The notes: a model not told the origin generated them from the letters alone. DNA of 64,000 bases from Bacillota bacterium (GCA_023392595.1 JAEVYU010000085.1:62001-126000); one strand, 5' to 3'. Positions 17,699 to 26,567 are shown, counted from the first letter of the stretch. Program-made: numbers and translations.

Positions 17699-18370
17699 AT
17701 GATCGAAGCCCTTATTTTTGACATGGACGGATTGATGTTTGATACGGAAATTCTCTCTTTCGCCTGTTGGAAAACGGCAGCCGCCAAATACGGTTATCAG
17801 ATTACCGAAGCATTGTTCCTGGAAACTCTGGGGCAAACGGTGGAAAAATCCCAAGAAATCTATGGGGAATCCTTTGGAGAAGATTTTCCTTTTGAAGAAG
17901 TCAAAAAAGAACGGTTTAGACTGGGAGCCGAATATCTGCGTACCAATACGGTTCCAATCAAAGACGGATTGCTGGAGTTACTGGCTTACCTTAGAGACCA
18001 TCATTACAAGACAGCCGTCGCCACCTCTTCTCCACGGGAAATTGCGATACCGTTCATTGAAAAAGCCGGGGTGGCTAAATTCTTCGATGATGTCGTCTGT
18101 GGGGACGAGATCATCAACTCCAAACCCGACCCGGAGATATTTCTTACGGCAGCATTCAAGTTAGGGTCTTCACCGGATAGATGCATGGTGTTGGAAGATT
18201 CCGAGTCCGGGATTACCGCTGCCTCCCGGGCGGGGATGAAGCCCGTTCTGATTCCGGATCTTAAGGAGCCAAGCGCGGAGGTTAAACAATTGGCCTTCCG
18301 GCAGTTTAAGGGCTTAAAGCAAGTTCAACAAATGCTGGAGGAAAAGGTGCTGGCCCAAAAGGAAATTTAA
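17699..18370 (+). CDS. HAD-family phosphatase (beta-phosphoglucomutase-like)
   Basis: Cytoplasmic hydrolase of 223 residues. Motif I is FDMDGLMFDTE (residues 8-18), with nucleophile and acid/base Asp. Motif II is the Thr/Ser in AVATSSPREIA, motif III Lys is in INSKPDPEIF, and motif IV is LEDSESGITAA. The four-helix cap between residues 15 and 80 places it in the beta-phosphoglucomutase/phosphatase group. The substrate is probably a small sugar phosphate but is not specified by sequence. No strong ribosome site is visible before the ATG (GGTTACC). A perfect terminator follows at 18445-18475. Confidence 0.9.
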   Translation: MIEALIFDMDGLMFDTEILSFACWKTAAAKYGYQITEALFLETLGQTVEKSQEIYGESFGEDFPFEEVKKERFRLGAEYLRTNTVPIKDGLLELLAYLRDHHYKTAVATSSPREIAIPFIEKAGVAKFFDDVVCGDEIINSKPDPEIFLTAAFKLGSSPDRCMVLEDSESGITAASRAGMKPVLIPDLKEPSAEVKQLAFRQFKGLKQVQQMLEEKVLAQKEI

Positions 18371-18444
18371 CGTTCAAGAAAAACAATATATTGAAATTAG
18401 CACATTCGCCGAAACTATATATTATTCATTTTTCGCCGAACAGG

Positions 18445-18475
18445 CAGGCCGGGTAAACCCGGCCTGTTTATTTAT
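18445..18475 (+). terminator. Intrinsic terminator after the HAD gene
   Basis: CAGGCCGGG and CCCGGCCTG form a perfect 9-bp stem around TAAA, followed by TTTATTTAT. Confidence 0.85.
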
Positions 18476-18480
18476 CTACT

Positions 18481-18588
18481 CGTAGGGCGTATCGTAAATA
18501 ACCGGTAATCAAAAATGGGGAAGATACGCTCTGCTTAAGTAAAACGTTCACAATCATTGAGTAGTTATTTAGAGAACGTTTTACTAGA
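18481..18588. repeat. Double-hairpin dispersed repeat, copy 2 (inverted)
   Basis: Inverted relative to copy 1 at 12777-12885: GTAGGGCGTATC pairs with GATACGCTCT, then AGTAAAACGTTC pairs with GAACGTTTTACT. Its end supplies the TAG stop of the AraC-type gene (18584-18586), so insertion may have trimmed or replaced that gene's 3' end. Confidence 0.8.
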
Positions 18589-19444
18589 TTTCGACCGGAA
18601 TATATATTTCGCTTTCCGAGTTCGAATCATCCGGCCCCAAAAACTTTTCACCGTAAAGTTCAAAATTGTATGGGAGGGATAATTTATAGTCAGTCTTGGG
18701 CAACCAGGATTCATAAATATATTGATAAGTGAGACCTACATTACAAGAACATCCCTTATGAATAAAACGCAGGTACTTGGCTGGTGGTAAAAATTTTCCC
18801 ACCAAGCTTGGGTTGATGTGGTTTAAATCCTCTACTTCAACGGCGCACATTAAAAAAGAACCCTCCAGATCATATTGGTCCGACCAAAAAACGATTTGAT
18901 AATATCTTTCGGGGATGATCCGGTTAGGAATCAAACCAATCTCAGCGGGAAAATGAGCCCACAATTGGGTAATCATCTCCGGTCTGCCCCGTTCAAATGC
19001 GACGGAGCCAATCAAAGAGATAGCGCCCAGTTCGATAAATTCCGGTTCAAGGTGCTTGATTTTGTTGAAATGGCTGACATTTTCTTCTGTAATCGCGCTT
19101 AAAAAGGGCAACTGTTTTTTGCCATGACTGCGGCGCAATTCAGTGGGGCTCAAGCCGAATGCCCGTTTAAAGGCCCGGTTAAAAGTCTCGCTGTCATTGA
19201 ACTGATACTCAAAAGAAATATCGCTAATCTTCCTCTGGGAATCCAAGATTTCATAAGCAGCTTCAGTAAGTCTGCGCCGTAAAATATAGTTTTTGGGTGA
19301 GTGGCCGGTAATCCCATGGAACAACCGGGTAAAATGATAAAGGGAATAACCCGCGTTTTGGGATACATCCACTACCGAGAGGTCATTTTTTAAATTTCCT
19401 TCAATAAATTGTATGGATCTGACGATAACATCCTGGTTTGACAT
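18584..19444 (-). CDS. AraC-family regulator with GyrI-like effector domain
   Basis: DNA-binding regulator of about 286 residues with an N-terminal double helix-turn-helix (DVSQNAGYSLYHFTRLFHGI, then EYQFNDSETFNRAFKRAFG) and a C-terminal GyrI-like small-molecule domain (about 125-286). This order is that of Rob/SoxS-type multidrug regulators. The start at 19444 (MSNQDV) with AGGATGG upstream is preferred; an ATG four codons earlier (19456) has no spaced ribosome site. The stop codon lies in the dispersed repeat. The likely target is the MFS pump at 20237 or itself; this is inferred. Confidence 0.88.
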   Translation of the reverse strand: MSNQDVIVRSIQFIEGNLKNDLSVVDVSQNAGYSLYHFTRLFHGITGHSPKNYILRRRLTEAAYEILDSQRKISDISFEYQFNDSETFNRAFKRAFGLSPTELRRSHGKKQLPFLSAITEENVSHFNKIKHLEPEFIELGAISLIGSVAFERGRPEMITQLWAHFPAEIGLIPNRIIPERYYQIVFWSDQYDLEGSFLMCAVEVEDLNHINPSLVGKFLPPAKYLRFIHKGCSCNVGLTYQYIYESWLPKTDYKLSLPYNFELYGEKFLGPDDSNSESEIYIPVEI

Positions 19445-19467
19445 TGCATTATCCATCCTATTTTTTT

Positions 19468-19503
19468 AGGGGCTGACCTCCGCAATCTTTTGGGGCAGCC
19501 CCT
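19468..19503. other. Hairpin in the trmO-araC spacer
   Basis: AGGGGCTG pairs with CAGCCCCT. On the minus strand it lies just before the AraC-type start and is followed by As, not Ts, so it is not an intrinsic terminator. It carries a GGAGG in its loop region and could influence translation. Confidence 0.4.
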
Positions 19504-19541
19504 TCCATAACCATACAGCCGACCCGGAGTTGCTATCACTC

Positions 19542-20024
19542 CTAACGGGCGTTGACAAATTCCTGCTCCCAATCAAAATTTGCCGAATCTTCATACCATT
19601 GGGGCCAGTGGGAACACCACTTTGGAACGGCAGACTCGCGAATCCGATCCGTGGAAGGGTGGTAAGGCTTTAAATCAAGAATCGGACTACCATCCGCTGC
19701 ATCGATATAGGCAATGCGGATCAGCCCTCTTTCATGGTCAATGCTCAAAACCTGCGCCACAGAAAGTGCTATGGGATTGGGTCTGATCGGAGAGCGGGTA
19801 GCAAAGATTCCCATCCGTTCCGGCGAATTTTTATACGGTTGATCAATTTGCTTGATCTCACGGTTTTCCCGACTATCCAAAAGATGTAACCAGTATAAGA
19901 CATGTAAATAGCCAAATGAATCCAATTCCTTCAACCCCGCTACAAATTGCTGTTCGATTTGAAGGGAAAAACCATTTCCGCTGTGTACATATCCAATCGG
20001 CAGTACCTCAAATTTACTTTGCAT
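19542..20024 (-). CDS. trmO: tRNA (N6-threonylcarbamoyladenosine37) methyltransferase TrmO
   Basis: TrmO (TsaA, UPF0066) adds the N6-methyl group to t6A37 in tRNA-Thr using SAM. The 160-residue protein has the family start LPIGYVHS, the block GIFATRSPIRPNPIALSVAQ (about residues 92-111) and the acidic block YIDAADGSPILDLKPYHP (about 124-141). Length and order match a minimal TrmO without extra C-terminal domain. A purine-rich AGGAGGATAA precedes the start. It lies just upstream of the AraC-type gene on the same strand. Confidence 0.9.
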   Translation of the reverse strand: MQSKFEVLPIGYVHSGNGFSLQIEQQFVAGLKELDSFGYLHVLYWLHLLDSRENREIKQIDQPYKNSPERMGIFATRSPIRPNPIALSVAQVLSIDHERGLIRIAYIDAADGSPILDLKPYHPSTDRIRESAVPKWCSHWPQWYEDSANFDWEQEFVNAR

Positions 20025-20236
20025 CCTTATCCTCCTGTGATGTTACTACCCGGGTGTATTTATATTGTAGCACTGAAGTACGAAACATTCCTGACCAAAT
20101 TTGCCGTAAAGTCCGGTCAGTAAGCCGGAAAAAACCTAAAAAATGATATTTATTGCTATGGACCCATTATAAAGGGATAAGCATCCGGCAATCTGGAAAC
20201 CATAAATCCTGTTATTCAAAAACAGGAGCATCTTTG

Positions 20237-21460
20237 ATGAATAAAAACCTTTACCCGACGATTGCCATCCTATGTCTGGTCCCCTTTATCATGGTTTTAG
20301 GAAACTCCATGTTGATTCCGGTACTTCCGAAAATTCAAGAAGAGCTTCACGTGGGTCTGGTTCAGGTCGGATTTTTAATTACGGTATTTTCCATTCCGGC
20401 AGGGATCGTGATCCCCTTTGCCGGCATGCTGTCCGATCGGATAGGACGAAAAAAAATAATGTTTCCGGCATTATTGATATACGGGATCGGGGGATTACTC
20501 GCCGGACTCTTTGCAATCCTTTTTAAAGAAAAGGCTTTCCCGTGGATTATTGGAGCAAGGATTATTCAAGGGATTGGAGCGGGCGGAACCTATCAGTTGG
20601 GAATGGCATTAGCCGGGGATTTGATTCAATCCAACGAACGTTCAAAAATATTGGGGTTATTGGAAGCATTCAACGGATTGGGAAAAGTGATCAGCCCTTT
20701 GGCAGGAGCCGCCATAGCAATGATTTCTTGGTATATGCCTTTTTTCGTATACGGGGTTTTGGCGATTCCGATTGGTTTTTTAGTTTTATGGGTAGTGAGT
20801 GAGGATGTAAAAAAATTAAAACAGCAAGTCCAACCCATTCCCAAGTATTTGGGCGATTTGGCCAAAATCTTCAAATCCAAGGGTCTTGCCTTGGCAACAG
20901 CTTTTCTAAGCGGCCTTTTAGCCTTGTTTGCGCTTTTCGGCTTATTGAGTTTTTTCTCGGATGTGCTGGAAAAACAATTTAAAATCGCCATCTTCCCGCG
21001 GGGATTAATCCTCGGTATTCCGGTATTGATTATGGCCTTAACCGCCTATATCCTTGGGACCGTAATGCAGAAACAGATGACCCGCATTTTAAAATGGGCG
21101 GCGGTGATTGGCCTTTTCATGCTCGCCGCCGGCCTGATATTATTTTGCCCCTTTAAAAACCTATGGGGGTTAACAATCGCCGCATCCATCCTGGGACTTG
21201 GAACCGGTGCAGTGTTACCCTCTCTAAACACTTTAATCACTTCTTCGGCTCCCAAAACCGAACGGGGGCTGGTTACCTGTTTGTACGGCACTGTAAGGTT
21301 TTTCGGAGTCGCCATCGGCCCTCCCTTATTTGGATTGGCCGAGAAAATCTCCAAACCGCCGATCTTTTTTACCACTGCCGGAATCTGTATCCTGGCGGGA
21401 GTATTGTTTCTATTCCTGGTGGATCCAAAAAAGATTATCCCGAAAGAGATTCAAAGCTAA
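20237..21460 (+). CDS. MFS drug-efflux-type transporter
   Basis: Proton-driven inner-membrane transporter of about 407 residues with 12 predicted helices. The helix 2-3 loop GMLSDRIGRKKIMFPALL matches the MFS signature, and helix 4 has ARIIQGIGAGG. The DHA1-like arrangement suggests drug or metabolite efflux. AGGAG lies 10 bases before the ATG at 20237; the frame is open 28 codons further upstream but without a ribosome site. It is transcribed away from trmO and the AraC-type gene. The substrate is unknown. Confidence 0.9.
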   Translation: MNKNLYPTIAILCLVPFIMVLGNSMLIPVLPKIQEELHVGLVQVGFLITVFSIPAGIVIPFAGMLSDRIGRKKIMFPALLIYGIGGLLAGLFAILFKEKAFPWIIGARIIQGIGAGGTYQLGMALAGDLIQSNERSKILGLLEAFNGLGKVISPLAGAAIAMISWYMPFFVYGVLAIPIGFLVLWVVSEDVKKLKQQVQPIPKYLGDLAKIFKSKGLALATAFLSGLLALFALFGLLSFFSDVLEKQFKIAIFPRGLILGIPVLIMALTAYILGTVMQKQMTRILKWAAVIGLFMLAAGLILFCPFKNLWGLTIAASILGLGTGAVLPSLNTLITSSAPKTERGLVTCLYGTVRFFGVAIGPPLFGLAEKISKPPIFFTTAGICILAGVLFLFLVDPKKIIPKEIQS

Positions 21461-21489
21461 ACAAAGAATGGGGAAAGTTTTTCAATTGC

Positions 21490-21969
21490 TCAATTTAATT
21501 TCACTGTCATGACGGTCGTGTTTAAATCGGCCTCACCATAATGAAAAACCATTGAATCGATCCGGCCGGTATTGGTGATGATCATCGGAATAATAACGGA
21601 TTTGGCATTGGCCCTCAATAACTCGATGTCGAAAACCAATAGTTTAGCGCCTTTTTTTACAGTTTGATTCCTGTGGACCAGGCTTTCAAAACCCTCCCCT
21701 TTTAAATTCACCGTATCAATCCCGATGTGGATAATGACTTTAAGACCTTCGGGGGTAGTAATTCCAATCGCGTGTTTAGTGGGAAAAATACTATTGATAG
21801 TCCCGTTGACCGGACAATAAATAATTCCTTCCGCCGGCTCAAAGGCCATCCCGTCTCCTACCATCTTGGTGGCGAACACTTGATCCGGCACTACAGCCAA
21901 GGGTATGGCCTTCCCCAGCACCGGCGAAGCGAAGTCAACCATTTTCTTTCGTGAAAATAAGCGAAACAT
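21490..21969 (-). CDS. PTS sugar-specific EIIA component (glucose family)
   Basis: Cytoplasmic phosphocarrier of 159 residues passing phosphate from HPr to the EIIB domain. The glucose-family fold is clear: LGKAIPLAVVPDQVFATKM, then the paired active histidines His66 (KHAIGI) and His81 (IHIGIDTV). It is the last gene of the minus-strand PTS cluster, about 70 bases after the EIICB gene, which lacks its own EIIA domain. The two should work as one permease. AGGAGG precedes the ATG. Confidence 0.93.
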   Translation of the reverse strand: MFRLFSRKKMVDFASPVLGKAIPLAVVPDQVFATKMVGDGMAFEPAEGIIYCPVNGTINSIFPTKHAIGITTPEGLKVIIHIGIDTVNLKGEGFESLVHRNQTVKKGAKLLVFDIELLRANAKSVIIPMIITNTGRIDSMVFHYGEADLNTTVMTVKLN

Positions 21970-22035
21970 GAAAGCCTCCTAGAATTGATGGTGGAAAACA
22001 AAAACCGAAACTAATCTTTATTTTCCTAAGATTTT

Positions 22036-23454
22036 TTAAGAGTTCCCTCTCATCTTCAGCATGGTTTTAATATGCGATACAATGGGGTCGGCCATGGTAC
22101 CGACCACAATTTGATAATGGTTAGCGGATAATTTGAGTATGTTGGCGGCTCCAAGTTGGATCAGCCGTTTCTCATCCACGAAAGATCCTTCTTTGGCCAT
22201 TAAACGGATCCGGGTAACACAGGCATCGAGGGATTCAATGTTCCCGGCGCCGCCCATTGCCTTTAAAATTGCCCCGCATCGCTCTTTTAACTCCTCGGCA
22301 TTTAATCCCGACAAGCTCTTGGATTCCTCTTCATCAAGACGTCCCGGAGTCGGGATATCCCATTTTTTGATGGCATAGAAAAAAATAAAATAATAGATAA
22401 TCCCGTAACCAAGTCCGAATACTATCAACAGTATCGGTTTGCTCGATATTCCGAAATTCAATATATAATCAATCATTCCGGCGGAAAAGCCAAAGCCGGT
22501 ACGAATTCCCAGCATGGAAACAACCGCTAAGGATACTCCGGTTAAAATTGCATGAATAACATAAAGCAACGGTGAAAGGAACATAAATAAAAATTCAATC
22601 GGTTCGGTAATCCCGGTTAAGAACGAAGTCAAAGCCACGCTTAACAACATACCGGTGATTGCTTTACGGTGCTTTTTCCGGGCTGCCGCAATCATGGCCA
22701 AGCAGGCGGCAGGTAAAGCAAACAACATAATCGGGAAAAACCCGGTCATAAATGTGCCGGCACTGGGATCTCCCGCGAAAAAACGGGTTAAATCCCCATG
22801 AATCAATTTCCCGGCCGGAGTTTTGTACTGACCGAATTGAAACCAGACAACGGTGTTGATCACATGATGCAGACCGAAAGGAATCAACATCCGGTTGCAA
22901 AACCCGAATAAAAAGCCGCCGATATACCCCGATCCCGCGATTCCATTACCGATTAAATTCACGATTCGTTGAAAGAGCGGCCAAAGCCAGCCTGTCAATA
23001 ACCCAAGCGCAACGGAAATCAAAGAAGTCAGAATCGGAACAAACCGTCTGCCGCCAAAAAAGCCAAGATAAAGCGGGAGTTTGATGGAATGATATTGGTT
23101 ATAAAGAAATCCCGCCAGCAACCCTACAATAAGTCCGGACAGAATACCGACACTGATATTGGGGTCAAAAGTTGCGGCCACACTAGTTAATACCAAATGG
23201 CCGACCAAGGCGGCCAGTCCCGCTATACCGTTATTTTCCTCGGCCATACCGATGGCAATGCCGATAGCAAATAAAAGCGATAAATTATTATCCCGAAATA
23301 TAGTATCACCGGCAGCATACATCCATGGCAGATTCAAAATATCCGGAGCGCCCAAACGTTTTAAAAGGGCAGCAGCCGGCAACACCGCCGTTGGAGCCAT
23401 CAAACCTTTCGATAATTTTTGTAACTTCAGAAGAATGCCGCGCCGATAAGACAA
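22036..23454 (-). CDS. PTS EIICB permease, glucose/N-acetylglucosamine type
   Basis: Membrane sugar permease of about 472 residues. The EIIC domain (about 1-370) begins KLSKGLMAPTAVLPAAALLK and has blocks such as FLTGITEPIEFLFMFLSPLL; the C-terminal EIIB domain has the phosphorylated Cys in SLDACVTRIRL (about residue 422). Similarity is to the GlcNAc/glucose/maltose group, but the exact sugar cannot be read from sequence. The TTG at 23454 is chosen because GAGGTGAGGA precedes it; the upstream ATG at 23487 has no ribosome site. It lies between the BglG-type antiterminator and EIIA, and HPr is divergent at 24682. Confidence 0.92.
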   Translation of the reverse strand: MSYRRGILLKLQKLSKGLMAPTAVLPAAALLKRLGAPDILNLPWMYAAGDTIFRDNNLSLLFAIGIAIGMAEENNGIAGLAALVGHLVLTSVAATFDPNISVGILSGLIVGLLAGFLYNQYHSIKLPLYLGFFGGRRFVPILTSLISVALGLLTGWLWPLFQRIVNLIGNGIAGSGYIGGFLFGFCNRMLIPFGLHHVINTVVWFQFGQYKTPAGKLIHGDLTRFFAGDPSAGTFMTGFFPIMLFALPAACLAMIAAARKKHRKAITGMLLSVALTSFLTGITEPIEFLFMFLSPLLYVIHAILTGVSLAVVSMLGIRTGFGFSAGMIDYILNFGISSKPILLIVFGLGYGIIYYFIFFYAIKKWDIPTPGRLDEEESKSLSGLNAEELKERCGAILKAMGGAGNIESLDACVTRIRLMAKEGSFVDEKRLIQLGAANILKLSANHYQIVVGTMADPIVSHIKTMLKMRGNS

Positions 23455-23507
23455 TATCCTCACCTCATAATACTTGAGAAATTCCAAAAAAAACGAATGG
23501 GGGTGTT

Positions 23508-24362
23508 TTATTTATCATTATAATTGGAAATATTTTTTAGCCTTTCAATGTGCATGGCAATATAACCGATCTCCGCTTCGGTAACCTTTAGATTGGTCTC
23601 TTCCGTAATCAAGCCGGCGACTTTTTTGGCCAATTTAAAAGAGACCTTATACAGCTTTTTGATGGAAGACAACAAATCATTTTTGATGGGAATATTCTGG
23701 GTAATCCGCTCAATCGCAAATCGCAAATGCGTGATGAAACGGGCGTAATCGATGGATTTCCGGTCAATTTCCAAATCAAGCTCATCCTCGATAATTTCCA
23801 TTACCGAATTACAAAGATAAGTGTATTTGATGGTATTGGAAAGTTTCCCCTGATTTTTCAAGGAATGCACATGGAGGGCTATAAATCCGACTTCACTCTC
23901 TGGAAAGTTAATGCCGATACTTTTTTCGAGAATGGCAACAGCTCTCCTGGCAAGCTCCACTTCCCGGGGATAAAGAGTCTCAATCTCAATCATGAAAGGA
24001 TTTTCTATTTTATCGTTGTTTTTGAGTCGATAGACGGCAAAAGCGACATGGTCAATAAACCGGACATGAATTTCATCTCCCACAGGCTGTCCAGTCTCCG
24101 TGCTGATCATGGCGATAATTTCCTCACAAATTCCCACCAAAGGAGCATCAATCTGGGTAATTAACTGGTTAAACTTCGAGTTTGCCTCGGAGCTCGCGAT
24201 AGTAAATATTTTTTCAAAAGGGCCATCCGCTCCAACCAAGTCCCCTTCTTTTTTACCAAATCCAAGTCCCTTACGGATGAGGATTTTTTCGGTATTTTCG
24301 GACTTAGCAAGAATCACATTATTATTGAATACTTTTACCACAAAATATTGGGCTGGTTGCAT
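23508..24362 (-). CDS. BglG/LicT-family transcriptional antiterminator
   Basis: RNA-binding antiterminator of about 284 residues controlled by PTS phosphorylation. The N-terminal CAT domain (residues 1-57, QYFVVKVFNNNVILAKSE) binds a ribonucleic antiterminator. Two PRD domains follow, with regulatory histidines in IALHVHSL and IAMHIERL. It is the first gene of the PTS cluster and likely controls it and perhaps nearby sugar genes. GGAGG precedes the ATG at 24362; an ATG 12 codons earlier is less likely. A hairpin at 24415-24453 lies in its leader, but I could not identify a clear RAT sequence. Confidence 0.93.
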   Translation of the reverse strand: MQPAQYFVVKVFNNNVILAKSENTEKILIRKGLGFGKKEGDLVGADGPFEKIFTIASSEANSKFNQLITQIDAPLVGICEEIIAMISTETGQPVGDEIHVRFIDHVAFAVYRLKNNDKIENPFMIEIETLYPREVELARRAVAILEKSIGINFPESEVGFIALHVHSLKNQGKLSNTIKYTYLCNSVMEIIEDELDLEIDRKSIDYARFITHLRFAIERITQNIPIKNDLLSSIKKLYKVSFKLAKKVAGLITEETNLKVTEAEIGYIAMHIERLKNISNYNDK

Positions 24363-24414
24363 TCCCAAACCTCCTGCCTCTTTTGAGGATAAGAACAAGT
24401 AACATTAGTATAAC

Positions 24415-24453
24415 ATACCGGAAAATTCATTCCGTAAAGCATTTTACCGGTAT
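24415..24453 (-). other. Leader hairpin before the BglG-type gene
   Basis: ATACCGG-T-AAAAT pairs with ATTTT-CCGGTAT around a loop, a 12-bp stem with one bulge, 50 bases before the antiterminator start. No T run follows. It could be part of an autoregulatory leader. Confidence 0.35.
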
Positions 24454-24681
24454 CCGGCCCTTCATTGATGCGAACATTGCCTGCCGGATTAAATTTGAGT
24501 TTATTTATCCAATAATAAAGGATTTTTGGGTTTAAGAAATAAAAATATTATATCATGTTTCGATATTTGTTGCATTCCTTCACCGGCCTGATATGAAAAA
24601 TCCATCGCTCGAATAATCTTGGACTTCCTTGCCTGGAAATAGGTTTTCGATAAAAAATTATTATAAGGGTGTGGGTAAAGG

Positions 24682-24945
24682 ATGAAAGAAGTCATGGTTC
24701 AAGTCACCAATATGACCGGGTTACACGCGCGTCCCGCAGCCCAAGTGGTTAAACTGGCGACAAAATTTAAATCACAAATTTATGCCGTTAAAGACGGCAA
24801 AAGAGCGGATTTAAAGAGTTTACTGGATCTCTTGGGCTTGGGAGTTTGTCAAAATGACTCTTTTACTATCCAGGCGGAAGGAAAAGATGAAAATAAAGCC
24901 GTCGAGCAAATTACGGAATTAATCGAAAAAATCAATAATAGCTAA
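24682..24945 (+). CDS. ptsH: Phosphocarrier protein HPr
   Basis: General PTS phosphocarrier of 87 residues. The active histidine is His15 in TGLHARPAAQ and the HPr-kinase site is Ser46 in DLKSLLDLLGLG, both at the standard Firmicute positions. It takes phosphate from enzyme I and donates it to EIIA; HPr-Ser46-P acts with CcpA in catabolite control. No enzyme I gene follows, which is unusual. It stands divergent from the PTS cluster. The ribosome site GGTAAAGG is modest. Confidence 0.95.
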   Translation: MKEVMVQVTNMTGLHARPAAQVVKLATKFKSQIYAVKDGKRADLKSLLDLLGLGVCQNDSFTIQAEGKDENKAVEQITELIEKINNS

Positions 24946-24990
24946 TTCAGGTATTGGATTCCATTTTTTTATCTTCATCTTTACATGTCC

Positions 24991-25019
24991 TTGACATTGG
25001 CAATGGGATTTGTTAATAT
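24991..25019 (+). promoter_or_regulatory. Sigma-A promoter before the sugar ABC operon
   Basis: TTGACA and TAATAT separated by exactly 17 bases. It lies 170 bases upstream of the binding-protein gene and upstream of a strong terminator, giving a transcribed leader. Confidence 0.6.
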
Positions 25020-25077
25020 AGATGTAACAAGTGAAAATTTATTTTACTATTTTCAATCGGCGTGCAACGTAAAGGCA

Positions 25078-25114
25078 AGAGCTGAAAGGATTATTCCTTT
25101 TCAGCTCTTTTTTT
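25078..25114 (+). terminator. Intrinsic terminator in the leader of the sugar ABC operon
   Basis: AGAGCTGAAA-GGA pairs with TTCC-TTTTCAGCTCT and is followed by seven Ts. Because a promoter lies upstream (24991) and the operon downstream, it can act as an attenuator; it would also stop read-through from ptsH. Confidence 0.8.
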
Positions 25115-25214
25115 GTCTTCCAATCAATATAATGGAAAAGGTGGTGAGAATACCGGATATTCGTTAATCAAAGAGAAATTTTTATTTCAATCTTTTTACT
25201 AATTTAGGAGGTGT

Positions 25215-26507
25215 ATGTTTTTGAAGAAAGCAAGTTTGCTGGTTTTAGTTTTAGCTTTGGTATTGGTCAGCGTTTTAAGTTCCGCGACCATTTTGGGTGC
25301 AGATAAAGTAACTTTAACCCTGGGTTCCTGGCGGGTCGATGATGTGGAAGCCGTCAACAAAGTTTTGGCGGCCTTTAAAGCCAAAAATCCCAATATCGAC
25401 ATCAAATTTAACCCGACCAACCCGCCTGACTACAACGCCGTTCTCCGCACTCAATTAACGGGTGGAACCGGTCCCGATTTAATGTATCTGCGTTCTTTCA
25501 AAATTAGCGCCGATTTATATAAGGATGGTTTTCTGGCGCCCATTACCGAGATGCCGAAATTAAAAGCAAACTTTACGGAAGGTAATTTGAGTCCCTGGAC
25601 CAATGATAAGGGTGTTATCTATGGTTTACCCTTCATGGCCGTATCCCATGGTATTTATTACAATGCCGATATCTTCAAAAAATATAAAATTAAAGTTCCC
25701 GCCACTTGGGAAGAATTAATGGCCGCAGCCAAAAAGTTAAAGGCTGCCGGTGTCATTCCATTTTCCAACGGTTCCAAAGACCAATGGGATATGAATGAAA
25801 TCGTCTTCATGAATCTCCTTCCGGACTTTATCGGAGGCAGGGCATCCCGCTTGGAATATGAAACCGGAAAAGTTCCGTTTAACGACCAAAAAATGGTTGC
25901 CGCATTCCAGGCCATCAAAGATATCGCCCCCTATCTGCCGGCAGGACAAGAAGGCGTTTCCTATTACGATTCTCAACAACTCTTCCTGCTTGGAAAAGCC
26001 GCTATGTTCTTCGGCGGTTCCTGGGATGTCGCCATGTTTGAAAAAGCCGCTCCCGGTTTCAATTGGAGCATCATGGCCACTCCGGCGCCATCCGGCAAAA
26101 AAACCATCGTTTGTTTCCACCCCGATTGCGGTATCGGTATTAACAAAGTTTCCAAACACCAAAAAGAAGCCCGGATCTTTTTAGACTGGTTGACTTCCAA
26201 ACAAGCCGCCCAAATTCTGGCTGATGAAGTTCCCGGTTTTTATCCGCTTTCCAAAAACGGCAGCGCTTTGAAAGTTAAGAGCGAACACGCCAGCGAATTC
26301 CTGGCTATCAGCAAGGGCAAAGAGACCGATTTGCGTTTCGATTGGCCGGTTATCATGGATGCTCCTCAAGGCAAGCCCGACGGTTATACACTAACCCAAA
26401 ACGCAGCACTTGCCGTAGCCAAAGGCGCAATGACTCCCAAACAAGCTGCAGATTCCCTGCAAGCCGGGTTGGCCCAATGGTACGCGCCAACGCAACATTT
26501 TAAATAA
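25215..26507 (+). CDS. ABC sugar transporter extracellular binding protein (family 1)
   Basis: Secreted solute-binding protein of about 430 residues that captures an oligosaccharide or sugar for import. A signal peptide (KKASLLVLVLALVLVSVLSS) is followed by the SBP_bac_1 fold: VTLTLGSWRVDDVEAVNKVL, GLPFMAVSHGIYYNADIFKK (about 137-156) and the PATWEELMAAAKKL block. The start may be the ATG at 25215 or a TTG at 25221, which is better spaced from GGAGG. No lipobox Cys is visible. It is followed by a stabilising hairpin and two permease genes. No ATPase is encoded here, so a shared MsmX-type ATPase is probably used. Confidence 0.92.
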   Translation: MFLKKASLLVLVLALVLVSVLSSATILGADKVTLTLGSWRVDDVEAVNKVLAAFKAKNPNIDIKFNPTNPPDYNAVLRTQLTGGTGPDLMYLRSFKISADLYKDGFLAPITEMPKLKANFTEGNLSPWTNDKGVIYGLPFMAVSHGIYYNADIFKKYKIKVPATWEELMAAAKKLKAAGVIPFSNGSKDQWDMNEIVFMNLLPDFIGGRASRLEYETGKVPFNDQKMVAAFQAIKDIAPYLPAGQEGVSYYDSQQLFLLGKAAMFFGGSWDVAMFEKAAPGFNWSIMATPAPSGKKTIVCFHPDCGIGINKVSKHQKEARIFLDWLTSKQAAQILADEVPGFYPLSKNGSALKVKSEHASEFLAISKGKETDLRFDWPVIMDAPQGKPDGYTLTQNAALAVAKGAMTPKQAADSLQAGLAQWYAPTQHFK

Positions 26508-26532
26508 TTAGCCAAAGACTTTTTTAAGAATC

Positions 26533-26567
26533 TGCCTGGCATAGGATTCCTTATTTTATGCCAGGCA
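26533..26567 (+). other. Intercistronic hairpin after the binding protein gene
   Basis: TGCCTGGCATA pairs perfectly with TATGCCAGGCA (11 bp). The weak T content downstream suggests mRNA stabilisation or partial termination, giving more binding protein than permease. Confidence 0.65.

Noticed and set aside
19468..19503. Terminator between trmO and the AraC-type gene
   Set aside because: The stem is strong but followed by As in the direction of transcription, so it is listed as a hairpin only.
24399..24681. RAT site for the BglG-type protein
   Set aside because: A hairpin is present but the conserved RAT bulge sequence could not be recognised.
24501..24695. Minus-strand 64-residue ORF upstream of the antiterminator gene
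   Set aside because: No ribosome site, low-complexity composition and overlap with the ptsH start; treated as leader.
25658..26369. ORFs antisense to the sugar-binding protein
   Set aside because: They are shadows of the strongly conserved family 1 binding protein on the other strand.
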